From positions 1 to 32,613 of the forward strand of contig CAIYYT010000227.1 of the NCBI GenBank assembly GCA_903930455.1: a stretch of 32,613 nucleotides of DNA. Reading direction: 5' to 3'. The position numbers were made by a program, and so were the translations under genes. The stretch comes from an uncultured bacterium. GTDB lineage: Bacteria > Zixibacteria > MSB-5A5 > CAIYYT01. The notes beneath the pieces were generated by a model, which saw only the letters and a program-made list of their open reading frames with translations, searched no databases and was not told the DNA's origin. Position 1 is the stretch's first letter; every line of letters begins with the position of its first letter. Positions 25,847 to 32,613 of the stretch are shown here, piece by piece.

Positions 25847-26746
25847 TTACTTGAATTGTACAGTCAACGCAAAGCGGTGGTTGGTGCCGAGTCCCGACTT
25901 GAACGGTACGAAAGCGTAGTCCACACGCCAGATCGATTTTGCGAAACCAACTCCAAAAGCCATATTTTCTTCGTCGTAACCAAACTTGTATCCTGCGCGC
26001 AGCGACACGAATTCAATAATGTAGCGTTCCAGTCCGAGGTTCACCTTCACATCATCATTCTTCGGCTTCGACACTTCGATACCGGCGGTCATGTTCTTGA
26101 CCTCAAAATCAACACCACCGGCGATCGTGACCGGCACATCAAATTTCTCTGTTTCGAACTTGGGACTGCTGCCAATGTTTCTGCCGACGAATCCAATAGA
26201 CACTTTCTCCACCGGCCGGAATCGCGCACCTAAGTCGACAAGCAAGGCGCTCGCTGTCTGCGATTCAATTCGCTCGGCTGCATACTTGACCGTGCCCCCC
26301 ATAGACAGGCGCTTCGATACCGGCACAGCAATCGCACCATAAACGAGAATATCACGCGCATCAAAAGTCCCCAACGGCTGCTCGGTGGGCCCCTCTCGGC
26401 TCTCAATGGAACCGATCTTGAAATAGTCAAAACCTACAGATAGCGCTCCACCCAACAGCGGTGTCGCTACCCCCACGAATTCACGACGCGAGTCAAAGAT
26501 GTTCTCGTGATGCATAAAGCCAACCCAGGTTTCCTTGATGTCAGCGATCACCGCCGGGTTGAAATAGACGCCATACAGACTCGACGTGACCGCCACGCCG
26601 ATATCACCCATGGCCGCATTGCGCGCGCCCGGCGAGACTTTCAGAAAACTGAAGCCCGTCTTGCCGGGATCCGCTGCTGACACCCTGACTGCTGACAATA
26701 GGATCAGGATAACGAGCACGGCAAAAAATTTCTCAGACCACTTCAT
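25847..26746 (-). CDS. PorV/PorQ-family outer-membrane protein (downstream copy)
   Basis: From the ATG at 26746, 299 residues with a signal peptide ('KFFAVLVILILLSAVRVSA'). The ORF-track TTG at 26761 adds five residues. The mature start 'FSFLKVSPGARNAAMGDIGVAV' and 'YGVYFNPAVIADIKE' are the hallmark of PorV/PorQ (FadL-like 14-strand) barrels, and the rest alternates as barrel strands to a final Phe-Lys. In type IX secretion PorV shuttles tagged cargo to the attachment complex, and PorQ pairs with PorZ. Which of these this resembles cannot be told. It follows a second family member directly and precedes icd. Confidence 0.85.
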   Translation of the reverse strand: MKWSEKFFAVLVILILLSAVRVSAADPGKTGFSFLKVSPGARNAAMGDIGVAVTSSLYGVYFNPAVIADIKETWVGFMHHENIFDSRREFVGVATPLLGGALSVGFDYFKIGSIESREGPTEQPLGTFDARDILVYGAIAVPVSKRLSMGGTVKYAAERIESQTASALLVDLGARFRPVEKVSIGFVGRNIGSSPKFETEKFDVPVTIAGGVDFEVKNMTAGIEVSKPKNDDVKVNLGLERYIIEFVSLRAGYKFGYDEENMAFGVGFAKSIWRVDYAFVPFKSGLGTNHRFALTVQFK

Positions 26747-26757
26747 TTGAACCTGCT

Positions 26758-27726
26758 TCAAAATCCTAACGAGAATCCGAATATCGATTCCCAGCCACCA
26801 AGGTTTTGCTCTTGTTCCACGGCAATGTCGATCGACGGCATAATCTTTCCCACCGGCACCTTGAAGCCGACGCCAAACGTCGGTTTACCGTGTGACAGTC
26901 CCGCTCGCAACGATGCTTGCTCCACAAGCTTGTACTCCCCGCCGAAATAGCCCCTGACTCCTCGCATTTCATCAACTTCTCCGTCAGCCGCCAACAGCAG
27001 CTTTGACTTCAAGAACAGTACCGAAGCGCCAACCTTGACCAGAACCGGCACTTTGTCCGAGTGCGCAGTCCCGTAGTAACCGTACTTGCCCCAATAGTCA
27101 CCGGTGCTCCAGGGATATTTGGCCGCTATGTTGCGAACCACCGCCGCCAGCCGCAGCAGATCAATCGGGCTACCACTCGGAAGGCCCGCTTCTGGCTTGA
27201 GATGCAACATCCCGCCAACATCAAAACCGGCGGAGTTAGCTGCAGTCGTCTCTAATTTCTTGTAATAGTAACGTACATCGCCGCCTACGGAGAAAAATCG
27301 TGAAAACCGGCGCGAGAATACGACCGAGAAAACTGCGTCCATATTGTCGAGTGTTCCGGTCGCCTCACCTCGGCTGGTCCGACCGATGATGTCCCCCATT
27401 GATGCCATCTCGGCCGACACTCCTATCGCCGCTTCACCGCGCACTGGAAACAATACCGCCAATTGCTGCAGCGACCGCTGATAGGATAGATCGCGGTAGG
27501 CTCCGCCAAATGTCACGCGCTGAACCTGCGCCGTAGCACCGGGATTGAAAAACACTGCCGAAATATCATCCGATACAGCCGTGTAGGCATTGCCCATTCC
27601 CGTCGCGCGTGGATTCATCGAAAGCTGCAGATACGCGCCCGCATAGCCGCCAGCCTCTTCCGCAAGCGCTGTCGCGGACAGACCCAGCAGCAGGGCGACC
27701 AACATGATTGTGATGTTTGTTTTCAT
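26758..27726 (-). CDS. PorV/PorQ-family outer-membrane protein (upstream copy)
   Basis: 322 residues with a signal peptide cleaved after 'ATALA'. The N-terminal family motif reads 'LSMNPRATGMGNAYTAVSDD', then 'SAVFFNPGATAQVQR', the same pattern as in the downstream copy but with clearly different sequence, so this is not a recent duplication. The C-terminus ends in an aromatic (Phe), as usual for barrels inserted by the BAM machinery. The ATG is one base after the stop of the propeller gene, and its stop overlaps the alternative TTG start of the downstream copy (TTGA). The tight spacing suggests co-production with the tagged propeller protein. Confidence 0.83.
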   Translation of the reverse strand: MKTNITIMLVALLLGLSATALAEEAGGYAGAYLQLSMNPRATGMGNAYTAVSDDISAVFFNPGATAQVQRVTFGGAYRDLSYQRSLQQLAVLFPVRGEAAIGVSAEMASMGDIIGRTSRGEATGTLDNMDAVFSVVFSRRFSRFFSVGGDVRYYYKKLETTAANSAGFDVGGMLHLKPEAGLPSGSPIDLLRLAAVVRNIAAKYPWSTGDYWGKYGYYGTAHSDKVPVLVKVGASVLFLKSKLLLAADGEVDEMRGVRGYFGGEYKLVEQASLRAGLSHGKPTFGVGFKVPVGKIMPSIDIAVEQEQNLGGWESIFGFSLGF

Positions 27727-27727
27727 A

Positions 27728-30250
27728 TTATGGTATCACCATGAATTTGCCCCAGAGTTTGTCGCCTCCGGAGGACTCGATAACATACAAGTATACACCC
27801 CCAGCCACAATATCGCCTTTGCCATTACGCCCGTCCCATCGCTCAAGATCATCGTACTGCACACCCCCGTCTCGACTAATCCCGCTGACCACGGTCTTGA
27901 CGAGGTTGTTGGCGAAGTCATATACCTTGATCGTGATATTTCCCGATTGCTTGAGCCGATAGTGAAACTTCAGTGGCCCGTCGGACAGGTATGGCGAATA
28001 AGGATTTGGCGTCACGTATGATCGTTCGTCATCTCCCGCTGTTTCCGCAATTGGATAAAACACACGCCAAATCTGCCAGTCCTCCAGATCGACGCTCCGC
28101 GCGACTCCATCATTCGTGCCTACCCACAGAGCGCCGTTTGCATACCGGGCAGCATAGACCTCGACGTTGCCCCCAATCTCCCTCCCGGTTGCCTTTTCGA
28201 CAATCTTCAGCGTCGTCCAATTCGTGCCTTCATCTGTCGTCATGAGCAGGCCTCCTGAAGTGGCTGCCCATACCGTGTCTCCGTTAAACTCAAAATTCCA
28301 CGCGATAGCTCCGTCGGCAACCAGTTTCCACGTCCTACCGCGATTGCTGGTAATGCAGATCCCGTTGTACTGGTAGGTGTCGGTACTGCGCACCGCCGCC
28401 CAAATCACGTTCTTGTCACCGCGATGTTGCAGACCCAGAGCTGGGATGAAATTGCCGGCTATCTCTGTATCGCTCGGAACGCTGTCGAGAAGCACATACG
28501 ACCTTCCAACATAGTCGAGACTGTCAGCCACCAGATTGGCTTTGAGCACCAGCCAGTACAGCGTGGCAGACGCGGTGTCGCCATACAGAGCCAGATACCC
28601 GGCGCCCCTACTTGATGAGCCGACGTGCGTTTGCTCTGACGTAGCCTCCACGGCCAACGCCGTGTCCGAACCTCTGATCGTGTCAGGATAGCTCGCAATC
28701 AACGGAGTATTCCAGCGATCGCCGAAATTGGTTGACTCGCGCATGCCACTCTCCGTGGCGACCCAAACCAGCGTATCCTTGAACTGTTCGACAATTCTGA
28801 CTTCAGTCGGCACAATCGCAGGCGGACCAATGAGATGATAACTCCAGCTTTCCCCGTTGTTGGTGCTTCTGATTGTGCCGGGTCTCAGATCGGTGCCCTC
28901 ATGCTTGAGATGCGTTGCCGCCCAGATTTCGTCGCCATTGGCTGTCACCATTGTGCTGATCGATACCACCTGCTGACCGTTTGCCGTATCGTCTTGCAGC
29001 GGCAAGTAAAACACGGAATCCGGAACAGTACGATCATTCAGGCGAAACACCACGATACCCGAGTCCGTACCGACGAACACCCTGACAACACTGTCGCGAT
29101 CAGCGATGTGAACGCAGTGCGCTATGTTGCGCGGGTCGTCAATTGTCGTGACATTGGAGTCAAGATAGTAACGATGCCAGGACATACCTCCGTCACCCGA
29201 TCGGATGACCCCTCCCTCTCCGCACGCCGCCCACACATTCCCGTTCCTCTTGTTAATCGCGATTTCCTCGATCTTCTTGTTCGCGCCAACCGCCTCTTCA
29301 GGTGTCTCACTGAACCAACTCGCTCCCGCGTTTCCCGACTGCACAAACCCTAGTGATGTTTGTGACAAGGTGTCATAGACTCCGGCGTAGACGACACGGC
29401 CGGCAGCAGCGGCCACTGCCGAGACAAAGTTCCCCGGCAGACCGTTGTCCGTGTCGTAGGTATTGAAAATAAACAAGCTGTCGCTGAACCTCGTCAGACC
29501 ACGATCAGTGGCATACCACCAAAACTCGCCGTCAAAAGCAATATCATTAATACGATTGCTCGCCAGCTTTTTATGTCTTCCGATATAGTAGAGCCGCTGA
29601 ACACCCTCTGCCGAACCTGCCCAGACAATGACCGAGTCATCATGATACGGATCAACCAGCACCGAGAAATACCTCCCCGCGAGCAGAGTGTCCGTTTTCC
29701 CCTCGAAATCATTCCTCAGCGTTGTGTCCGCGAAGATATTTTCCCAGGTTTCTCCTCGATCCAGACTCCTGAGCAACCCCCCATAGAAACACGCAGCCCA
29801 GAGTGAGGAATCGTATGGCGCCAGATCATATCCCAACATGCCCGGCGACGATAGCGATTTAGGTTCGACCAATCGCCAATCATCGCCGAAATTGTCTGTG
29901 ATTTGTAATCCACCGCCGGCAGGAACCAGTTCACCGGAACTGGGGCTGGCAGTGTCGTGTGATGTAGCCACCCACAAGCGTGAGCCTCCCACCGCCAGTG
30001 CCGACATCGAACTGCGCTTGAATGCGTTTGTTTGATTAAACGACCTCCAAGTCACACCGCCATCTCTCGTTCCCGACAGACCATTTCCGGTTGCCAGCCA
30101 AACGTAAGTACCGTCATAGACAATATCGACAACGGTATTGTCGGCAAGCGAGTCGATCGGATGCGACAGATCGAAGGCCATCCAGCCGAATGCTGGTAAG
30201 GCGGTAAACAGTACCGCAGTGATAACAAATGCAAAAATCCAACGTATCAT
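27728..30250 (-). CDS. Large exported Asp-box beta-propeller protein with C-terminal FlgD-like sorting domain
   Basis: From the ATG at 30250, 840 residues with a signal peptide ending 'ALPAFG'. The GTG at 30286 adds 12 residues. The body has at least eight Asp-box/BNR-like motifs (S-x-D-x-G-x-x-W), such as 'TRDGGVTW', 'SLDRGETW', 'SGDGGMSW', 'STNNGESW', 'SNRGRTW' and 'TTDEGTNW', giving one or two sialidase-type propellers. No sialidase Arg triad or catalytic Asp context is visible, so a binding or scaffold role is more likely than hydrolysis. The last ~90 residues ('TPNPYSPYL...ITIKVYDFANNLVKTV...GGVYLYVI') are a FlgD-Ig/Por tag. It is followed at once by two PorV/PorQ genes. Confidence 0.85.
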   Translation of the reverse strand: MIRWIFAFVITAVLFTALPAFGWMAFDLSHPIDSLADNTVVDIVYDGTYVWLATGNGLSGTRDGGVTWRSFNQTNAFKRSSMSALAVGGSRLWVATSHDTASPSSGELVPAGGGLQITDNFGDDWRLVEPKSLSSPGMLGYDLAPYDSSLWAACFYGGLLRSLDRGETWENIFADTTLRNDFEGKTDTLLAGRYFSVLVDPYHDDSVIVWAGSAEGVQRLYYIGRHKKLASNRINDIAFDGEFWWYATDRGLTRFSDSLFIFNTYDTDNGLPGNFVSAVAAAAGRVVYAGVYDTLSQTSLGFVQSGNAGASWFSETPEEAVGANKKIEEIAINKRNGNVWAACGEGGVIRSGDGGMSWHRYYLDSNVTTIDDPRNIAHCVHIADRDSVVRVFVGTDSGIVVFRLNDRTVPDSVFYLPLQDDTANGQQVVSISTMVTANGDEIWAATHLKHEGTDLRPGTIRSTNNGESWSYHLIGPPAIVPTEVRIVEQFKDTLVWVATESGMRESTNFGDRWNTPLIASYPDTIRGSDTALAVEATSEQTHVGSSSRGAGYLALYGDTASATLYWLVLKANLVADSLDYVGRSYVLLDSVPSDTEIAGNFIPALGLQHRGDKNVIWAAVRSTDTYQYNGICITSNRGRTWKLVADGAIAWNFEFNGDTVWAATSGGLLMTTDEGTNWTTLKIVEKATGREIGGNVEVYAARYANGALWVGTNDGVARSVDLEDWQIWRVFYPIAETAGDDERSYVTPNPYSPYLSDGPLKFHYRLKQSGNITIKVYDFANNLVKTVVSGISRDGGVQYDDLERWDGRNGKGDIVAGGVYLYVIESSGGDKLWGKFMVIP

Positions 30251-30263
30251 ATTGTTCCCACCA

Positions 30264-30306
30264 AAACAAAAAGACCGAAATCCCACATATCAGCGAGCAT
30301 TTCGGT
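30264..30306 (-). terminator. Intrinsic terminator or attenuator upstream of the propeller gene
   Basis: On the minus strand ACCGAAAT-N17-ATTTCGGT (8-bp stem) is followed by CTTTTTGTTTT. It sits about 130 bases after the gppA stop but only 14 bases before the propeller ATG. It could end the etfA-gppA transcript or act as a leader attenuator. The 30307-30433 spacer has no convincing promoter, although TATAAA occurs at 30308-30313. Confidence 0.6.
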
Positions 30307-30433
30307 GTTTATAGGTTTGTCGTCACTATCTATTCCTAGCGTATTTCTTCAATCCGTTAACGTTCGCTCGATAATGACTCCTCCCAGCGTAAGTTAGGAA
30401 TCGGCTACTGCAAGTCAAGCAAAAACAATGACG

Positions 30434-31414
30434 TCAAACGCTGCCTTCATGTTTAATCATTGAAGTGGCCAATTCCGAGTATCGGTCCAGAAGTACGCCC
30501 CAACGCAGCCCCCGGTTGGAGACCGTTACGCCGGTACACTGCAACATTTCAACTAAGTAGTTGAGTATCAAGCCCCCGGCCACGATAATCTCCGCGCGAT
30601 CGGGATCAAACGCTAACCGTGCGCTGCGCTCTGGAGTGGTCATCTCGGAGAGATCGGCAGTCGTTTTTTCCAGCCACTCCCTCGAAAGAATCACTCCATG
30701 AATCAGCGCCGGATCGAATACCTGCCGACCCAGCTTTAGCGCCGCCAGTGTTGCTGCAGTGCCGCCAACTGCAATCACATATCTCTCACGCGGGACGGTC
30801 GCAAGACTGTCCGCAGGCAAAAAAGTCCCCAAGTGAGACATCGCCGCCTTCATCATGCCAGCGCTCACTCTGTCGGTCAAAGCGCACGCCTCCGCCAACT
30901 TGACCGCGCCGATCGGGAAACTGTGTACGAAGTCTATTCGATCTTTACACCCCGACACAATTTCCGTTGAACCTCCCCCCACATCGAACACGATCCGCTC
31001 TTGCGGCACTCTTATCAGACCTGTCGCTGCAGCCCGGTAAGACAATTCGGCCTCCCTGCGTCCGTCAATGATCTCGACCTTCCAGCCGTATCGGCGCGCG
31101 ATCTCTGCCGCCAACTCCGGTCCATTGTCGGCAACGCGGAAAACTTGTGTGGCGCACACTACAATCTGTGCCACATGATAATTGGCGAGAAGATCCTGAA
31201 TCCGGTCAAGCGCCGCGAATTGGCGTTCAATGCCTGCCTCAGTGATGGCATTGCCGACGGCGGAACCATAAGATAGCTTGGTAGACAACTTGGTATCGAC
31301 CAGCACGCGTACCCCAGCCGGACGCTTGCGCTCGACGATCAACAACAGCGTCGAGTTGGAGCCGATATCAATAGAAGCGTAGCGACTCAAGATTGCGACA
31401 CAGCTATTTGCCAA
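30434..31414 (-). CDS. Ppx/GppA family phosphatase
   Basis: An exopolyphosphatase / guanosine pentaphosphatase-type enzyme of the ASKHA fold, 326 residues. Visible: phosphate-1 'ASIDIGSNSTLLLI', 'VCATQVFRVADNG', 'IIDGRREAELSYRAA', phosphate-2 'FDVGGGSTEIV', 'SFPIGAVKL' and the adenosine-type 'AVGGTAATLAAL'. The ~300-residue length means it lacks the C-terminal HD-like domains of E. coli Ppx/GppA, as in many short members. It may act on polyphosphate or pppGpp; sequence alone cannot decide. The start is TTG, with a second TTG at 31390 that gives a more usual N-terminus. It overlaps etfA by 11 bases. Confidence 0.88.
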   Translation of the reverse strand: MANSCVAILSRYASIDIGSNSTLLLIVERKRPAGVRVLVDTKLSTKLSYGSAVGNAITEAGIERQFAALDRIQDLLANYHVAQIVVCATQVFRVADNGPELAAEIARRYGWKVEIIDGRREAELSYRAAATGLIRVPQERIVFDVGGGSTEIVSGCKDRIDFVHSFPIGAVKLAEACALTDRVSAGMMKAAMSHLGTFLPADSLATVPRERYVIAVGGTAATLAALKLGRQVFDPALIHGVILSREWLEKTTADLSEMTTPERSARLAFDPDRAEIIVAGGLILNYLVEMLQCTGVTVSNRGLRWGVLLDRYSELATSMIKHEGSV

Positions 31415-32396
31415 GCTCTTTACGAAACTTGGTCGTTAGCGCCGGCACAATCTCGAACAGATCACCCGCGATACCGTATGTGGCAACGTTGAATATCGGC
31501 GCATCAGGATCGCGGTTGACGGCGACTATCATTCCGGAAGACTGCATTCCGACCAAATGCTGAATCGCACCCGAAATACCAACCGCAAAATAGAGTTTGG
31601 GATTGACGGTTCTGCCGGTCTGTCCAACCTGATACTTGTAGGCAATCCAGCCGGCGTCGACGACAGCGCGCGATGCACCCACCGCGCCGGTAAGCGCCTG
31701 CGCCAGATCCTGGATCAACTTGAAATTGGCTGGTTCCTTCAACCCGCGCCCTCCGGAGACGATGATATCCGCCTCCGCCAGACTGATTTCGCCGCCGGTT
31801 GTTACGGCTCCGGTCTCCACATTATAGGATGACGACAACGCGTCGGCTGATGGCGAAAATGGTTCTATCGATCCGCCCCGCAAAGCGTCAGCTGTCGCTT
31901 CGGCGTAGACCTTCGGCCTCAGTGTCGCGATTTGTGGCGTCGACTTGAATTTGACGGTAAGATAGGCCTTGCCCCCAAACGCAGGTCTTAGCGCCTCCAG
32001 CGTGCCTTCACCGCTGATATCCAGCTTGGTGCAGTCGGAGGCAATACTGACTCCTAATTGCGCCGCAAACCTGCCGAATAATGCTTTGCCGTAGAAATTG
32101 GCTGGACCGAGCACGATCCGTGGCGACTTGCTTGCAACCAACTCTGCCAAGACTTTGGCATAGGCGTCGTCCGCAAACCTATCCAGCGCGCCATTTTCAA
32201 CTGTGTAGCATACATCCGCACCTGCGGCAAGCGCCGCTTTCGCGCACGTGTCGGTTCCACTGCCGATTACGAGCGCACCCAGTTTGCCGGACAGCTTGTC
32301 TGCCAATTGACGTCCGATATTGAGCAATTCCAGCGCCGTTCCGGACAACGCCGTCCCTTTTTTCTGCGCAAAGACTAACACCTTCAGATCGCTCAC
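31404..32396 (-). CDS. etfA: Electron transfer flavoprotein, alpha subunit
   Basis: The FAD-bearing subunit of ETF, which accepts electrons from acyl-CoA and related dehydrogenases. The 330 residues show an N-terminal ETF domain ('VLVFAQKKG') and the C-terminal FAD domain: 'IIVSGGRGLK', 'ASRAVVDAGWIAY', 'QVGQTGRTVNPKLYFAVGIS', 'GAIQHLVGM' and 'ATYGIAGDLFEIVP'. All FAD contacts look intact. The partner etfB is not downstream and must lie elsewhere, since the upstream neighbour is larC. The GTG start has AGGAGAG five bases before it, inside the larC end. Confidence 0.95.
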   Translation of the reverse strand: MSDLKVLVFAQKKGTALSGTALELLNIGRQLADKLSGKLGALVIGSGTDTCAKAALAAGADVCYTVENGALDRFADDAYAKVLAELVASKSPRIVLGPANFYGKALFGRFAAQLGVSIASDCTKLDISGEGTLEALRPAFGGKAYLTVKFKSTPQIATLRPKVYAEATADALRGGSIEPFSPSADALSSSYNVETGAVTTGGEISLAEADIIVSGGRGLKEPANFKLIQDLAQALTGAVGASRAVVDAGWIAYKYQVGQTGRTVNPKLYFAVGISGAIQHLVGMQSSGMIVAVNRDPDAPIFNVATYGIAGDLFEIVPALTTKFRKELGK

Positions 32397-32397
32397 T

Positions 32398-32613
32398 TTA
32401 TCTCTCCTTTGACTGATTGGCTGCCATGATAGCGCTGTTGTAGACCTTCTGAAAAGGGGCCCCCGCCTTCATAGCCGCCGCGACCACATCCTCATATTCA
32501 GGGCTGAATTTACTGATATTGCCGCCGGAGAAGTACTTGATTCGGATCGTGCCGAACTCCGTTTCCACCGGCCTGATTTCATAACTAAGCTTTCGCCTCG
32601 ATTCACTGCGCAA
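32398..32613 (-). CDS. larC: Nickel-pincer cofactor biosynthesis protein LarC, C-terminal part (truncated by window)
   Basis: Only the last ~71 residues are visible; the frame runs off the window edge, so the TTG at the edge is not a start. The block 'ETEFGTIRIKYF', 'FSPEYEDVVAAAMKAGAPF' and 'KVYNSAI' matches the conserved LarC C-terminus ('VETPYG.VRVK' then 'PE.ED...A...G.P...VY'). LarC inserts nickel into the pyridinium bis-thiocarboxylate cofactor of lactate racemase-type enzymes, using CTP. It stops one base before etfA, so co-transcription is likely. The identification rests on a short segment. Confidence 0.75.
   Translation of the reverse strand: MRSESRRKLSYEIRPVETEFGTIRIKYFSGGNISKFSPEYEDVVAAAMKAGAPFQKVYNSAIMAANQSKER

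Noticed and set aside
27728-30250. Sialidase annotation for the Asp-box protein
   Set aside because: Asp boxes are structural. The catalytic Arg triad and Tyr/Glu context of sialidases is not visible, so only a propeller fold is claimed.
30350-30400. GGGAGGAG on the minus strand as a ribosome site for a small gene before the propeller gene
   Set aside because: No ATG, GTG or TTG lies at usable spacing after it.

Overview
The window reads as a compact, mid-GC chromosome segment from an uncultured-type Gram-negative bacterium of the FCB superphylum. Secreted proteins end in FlgD/Por-type C-terminal tags (NPFNPET...), a dockerin carries the motif 'LNGIANEIADAV', two PorV/PorQ-type outer-membrane proteins are present, and TTG/GTG starts are frequent. 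A Zixibacteria-like lineage is my best guess. That is inference from protein style, not a database result.

Layout. (1) 1-1042 (+): 3' end of a secreted dockerin protein with a C-terminal sorting domain, followed by a symmetric terminator. (2) 6369-1145 (-): a six-gene shikimate operon, aroA-aroE-aroC-aroK-aroB-aroQ, in which every junction overlaps. It covers all pathway steps after DAHP synthase. (3) 13502-6546 (-): a two-motif aspartyl protease/PDZ protein, then a glycolytic run pfkA-(small outer-membrane barrel)-gap-pgk-tpiA-secG closed by a strong terminator. The PfkA carries the Asp/Lys pair typical of pyrophosphate-dependent enzymes. (4) 14285-13560 (-) and 14393-17459 (+): a glycerophosphodiester phosphodiesterase diverging from a four-gene nucleotide-sugar operon (RmlA, RmlC-like, RmlB, RmlD-like). 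(5) 20559-17713 (-): pyruvate kinase, a VOC protein and a tandem SRPBCC protein. (6) 20666-24587 (+): ligA, an AI-2E-family permease and a YihY/BrkB membrane protein, overlapping. (7) 30250-24709 (-): a large Asp-box beta-propeller with a C-terminal tag, two PorV/PorQ-family barrels and an isocitrate dehydrogenase, closely spaced. (8) 32613-30434 (-): 3' end of larC, then etfA and a Ppx/GppA phosphatase.

How the genes work together. The core is central metabolism: glycolysis from fructose-6-P down to 3-phosphoglycerate, then pyruvate kinase, isocitrate dehydrogenase and aromatic amino-acid precursor synthesis. Interleaved are envelope functions: secreted tagged proteins, PorV-like barrels, SecG and nucleotide-sugar synthesis. 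The least ordinary parts are the cargo-plus-PorV gene cluster, the PPi-type PfkA in an operon with an uncharacterised barrel, the fully overlapping aro operon, and a set of genes (glpQ, pyk, ligA and the SRPBCC gene) whose -10-like hexamers lie only 6-11 nt before the start codon with no Shine-Dalgarno sequence, suggesting leaderless mRNAs. I see no mobile element, CRISPR array, rRNA or tRNA in the window. No gene-free stretch exceeds about 255 bases.
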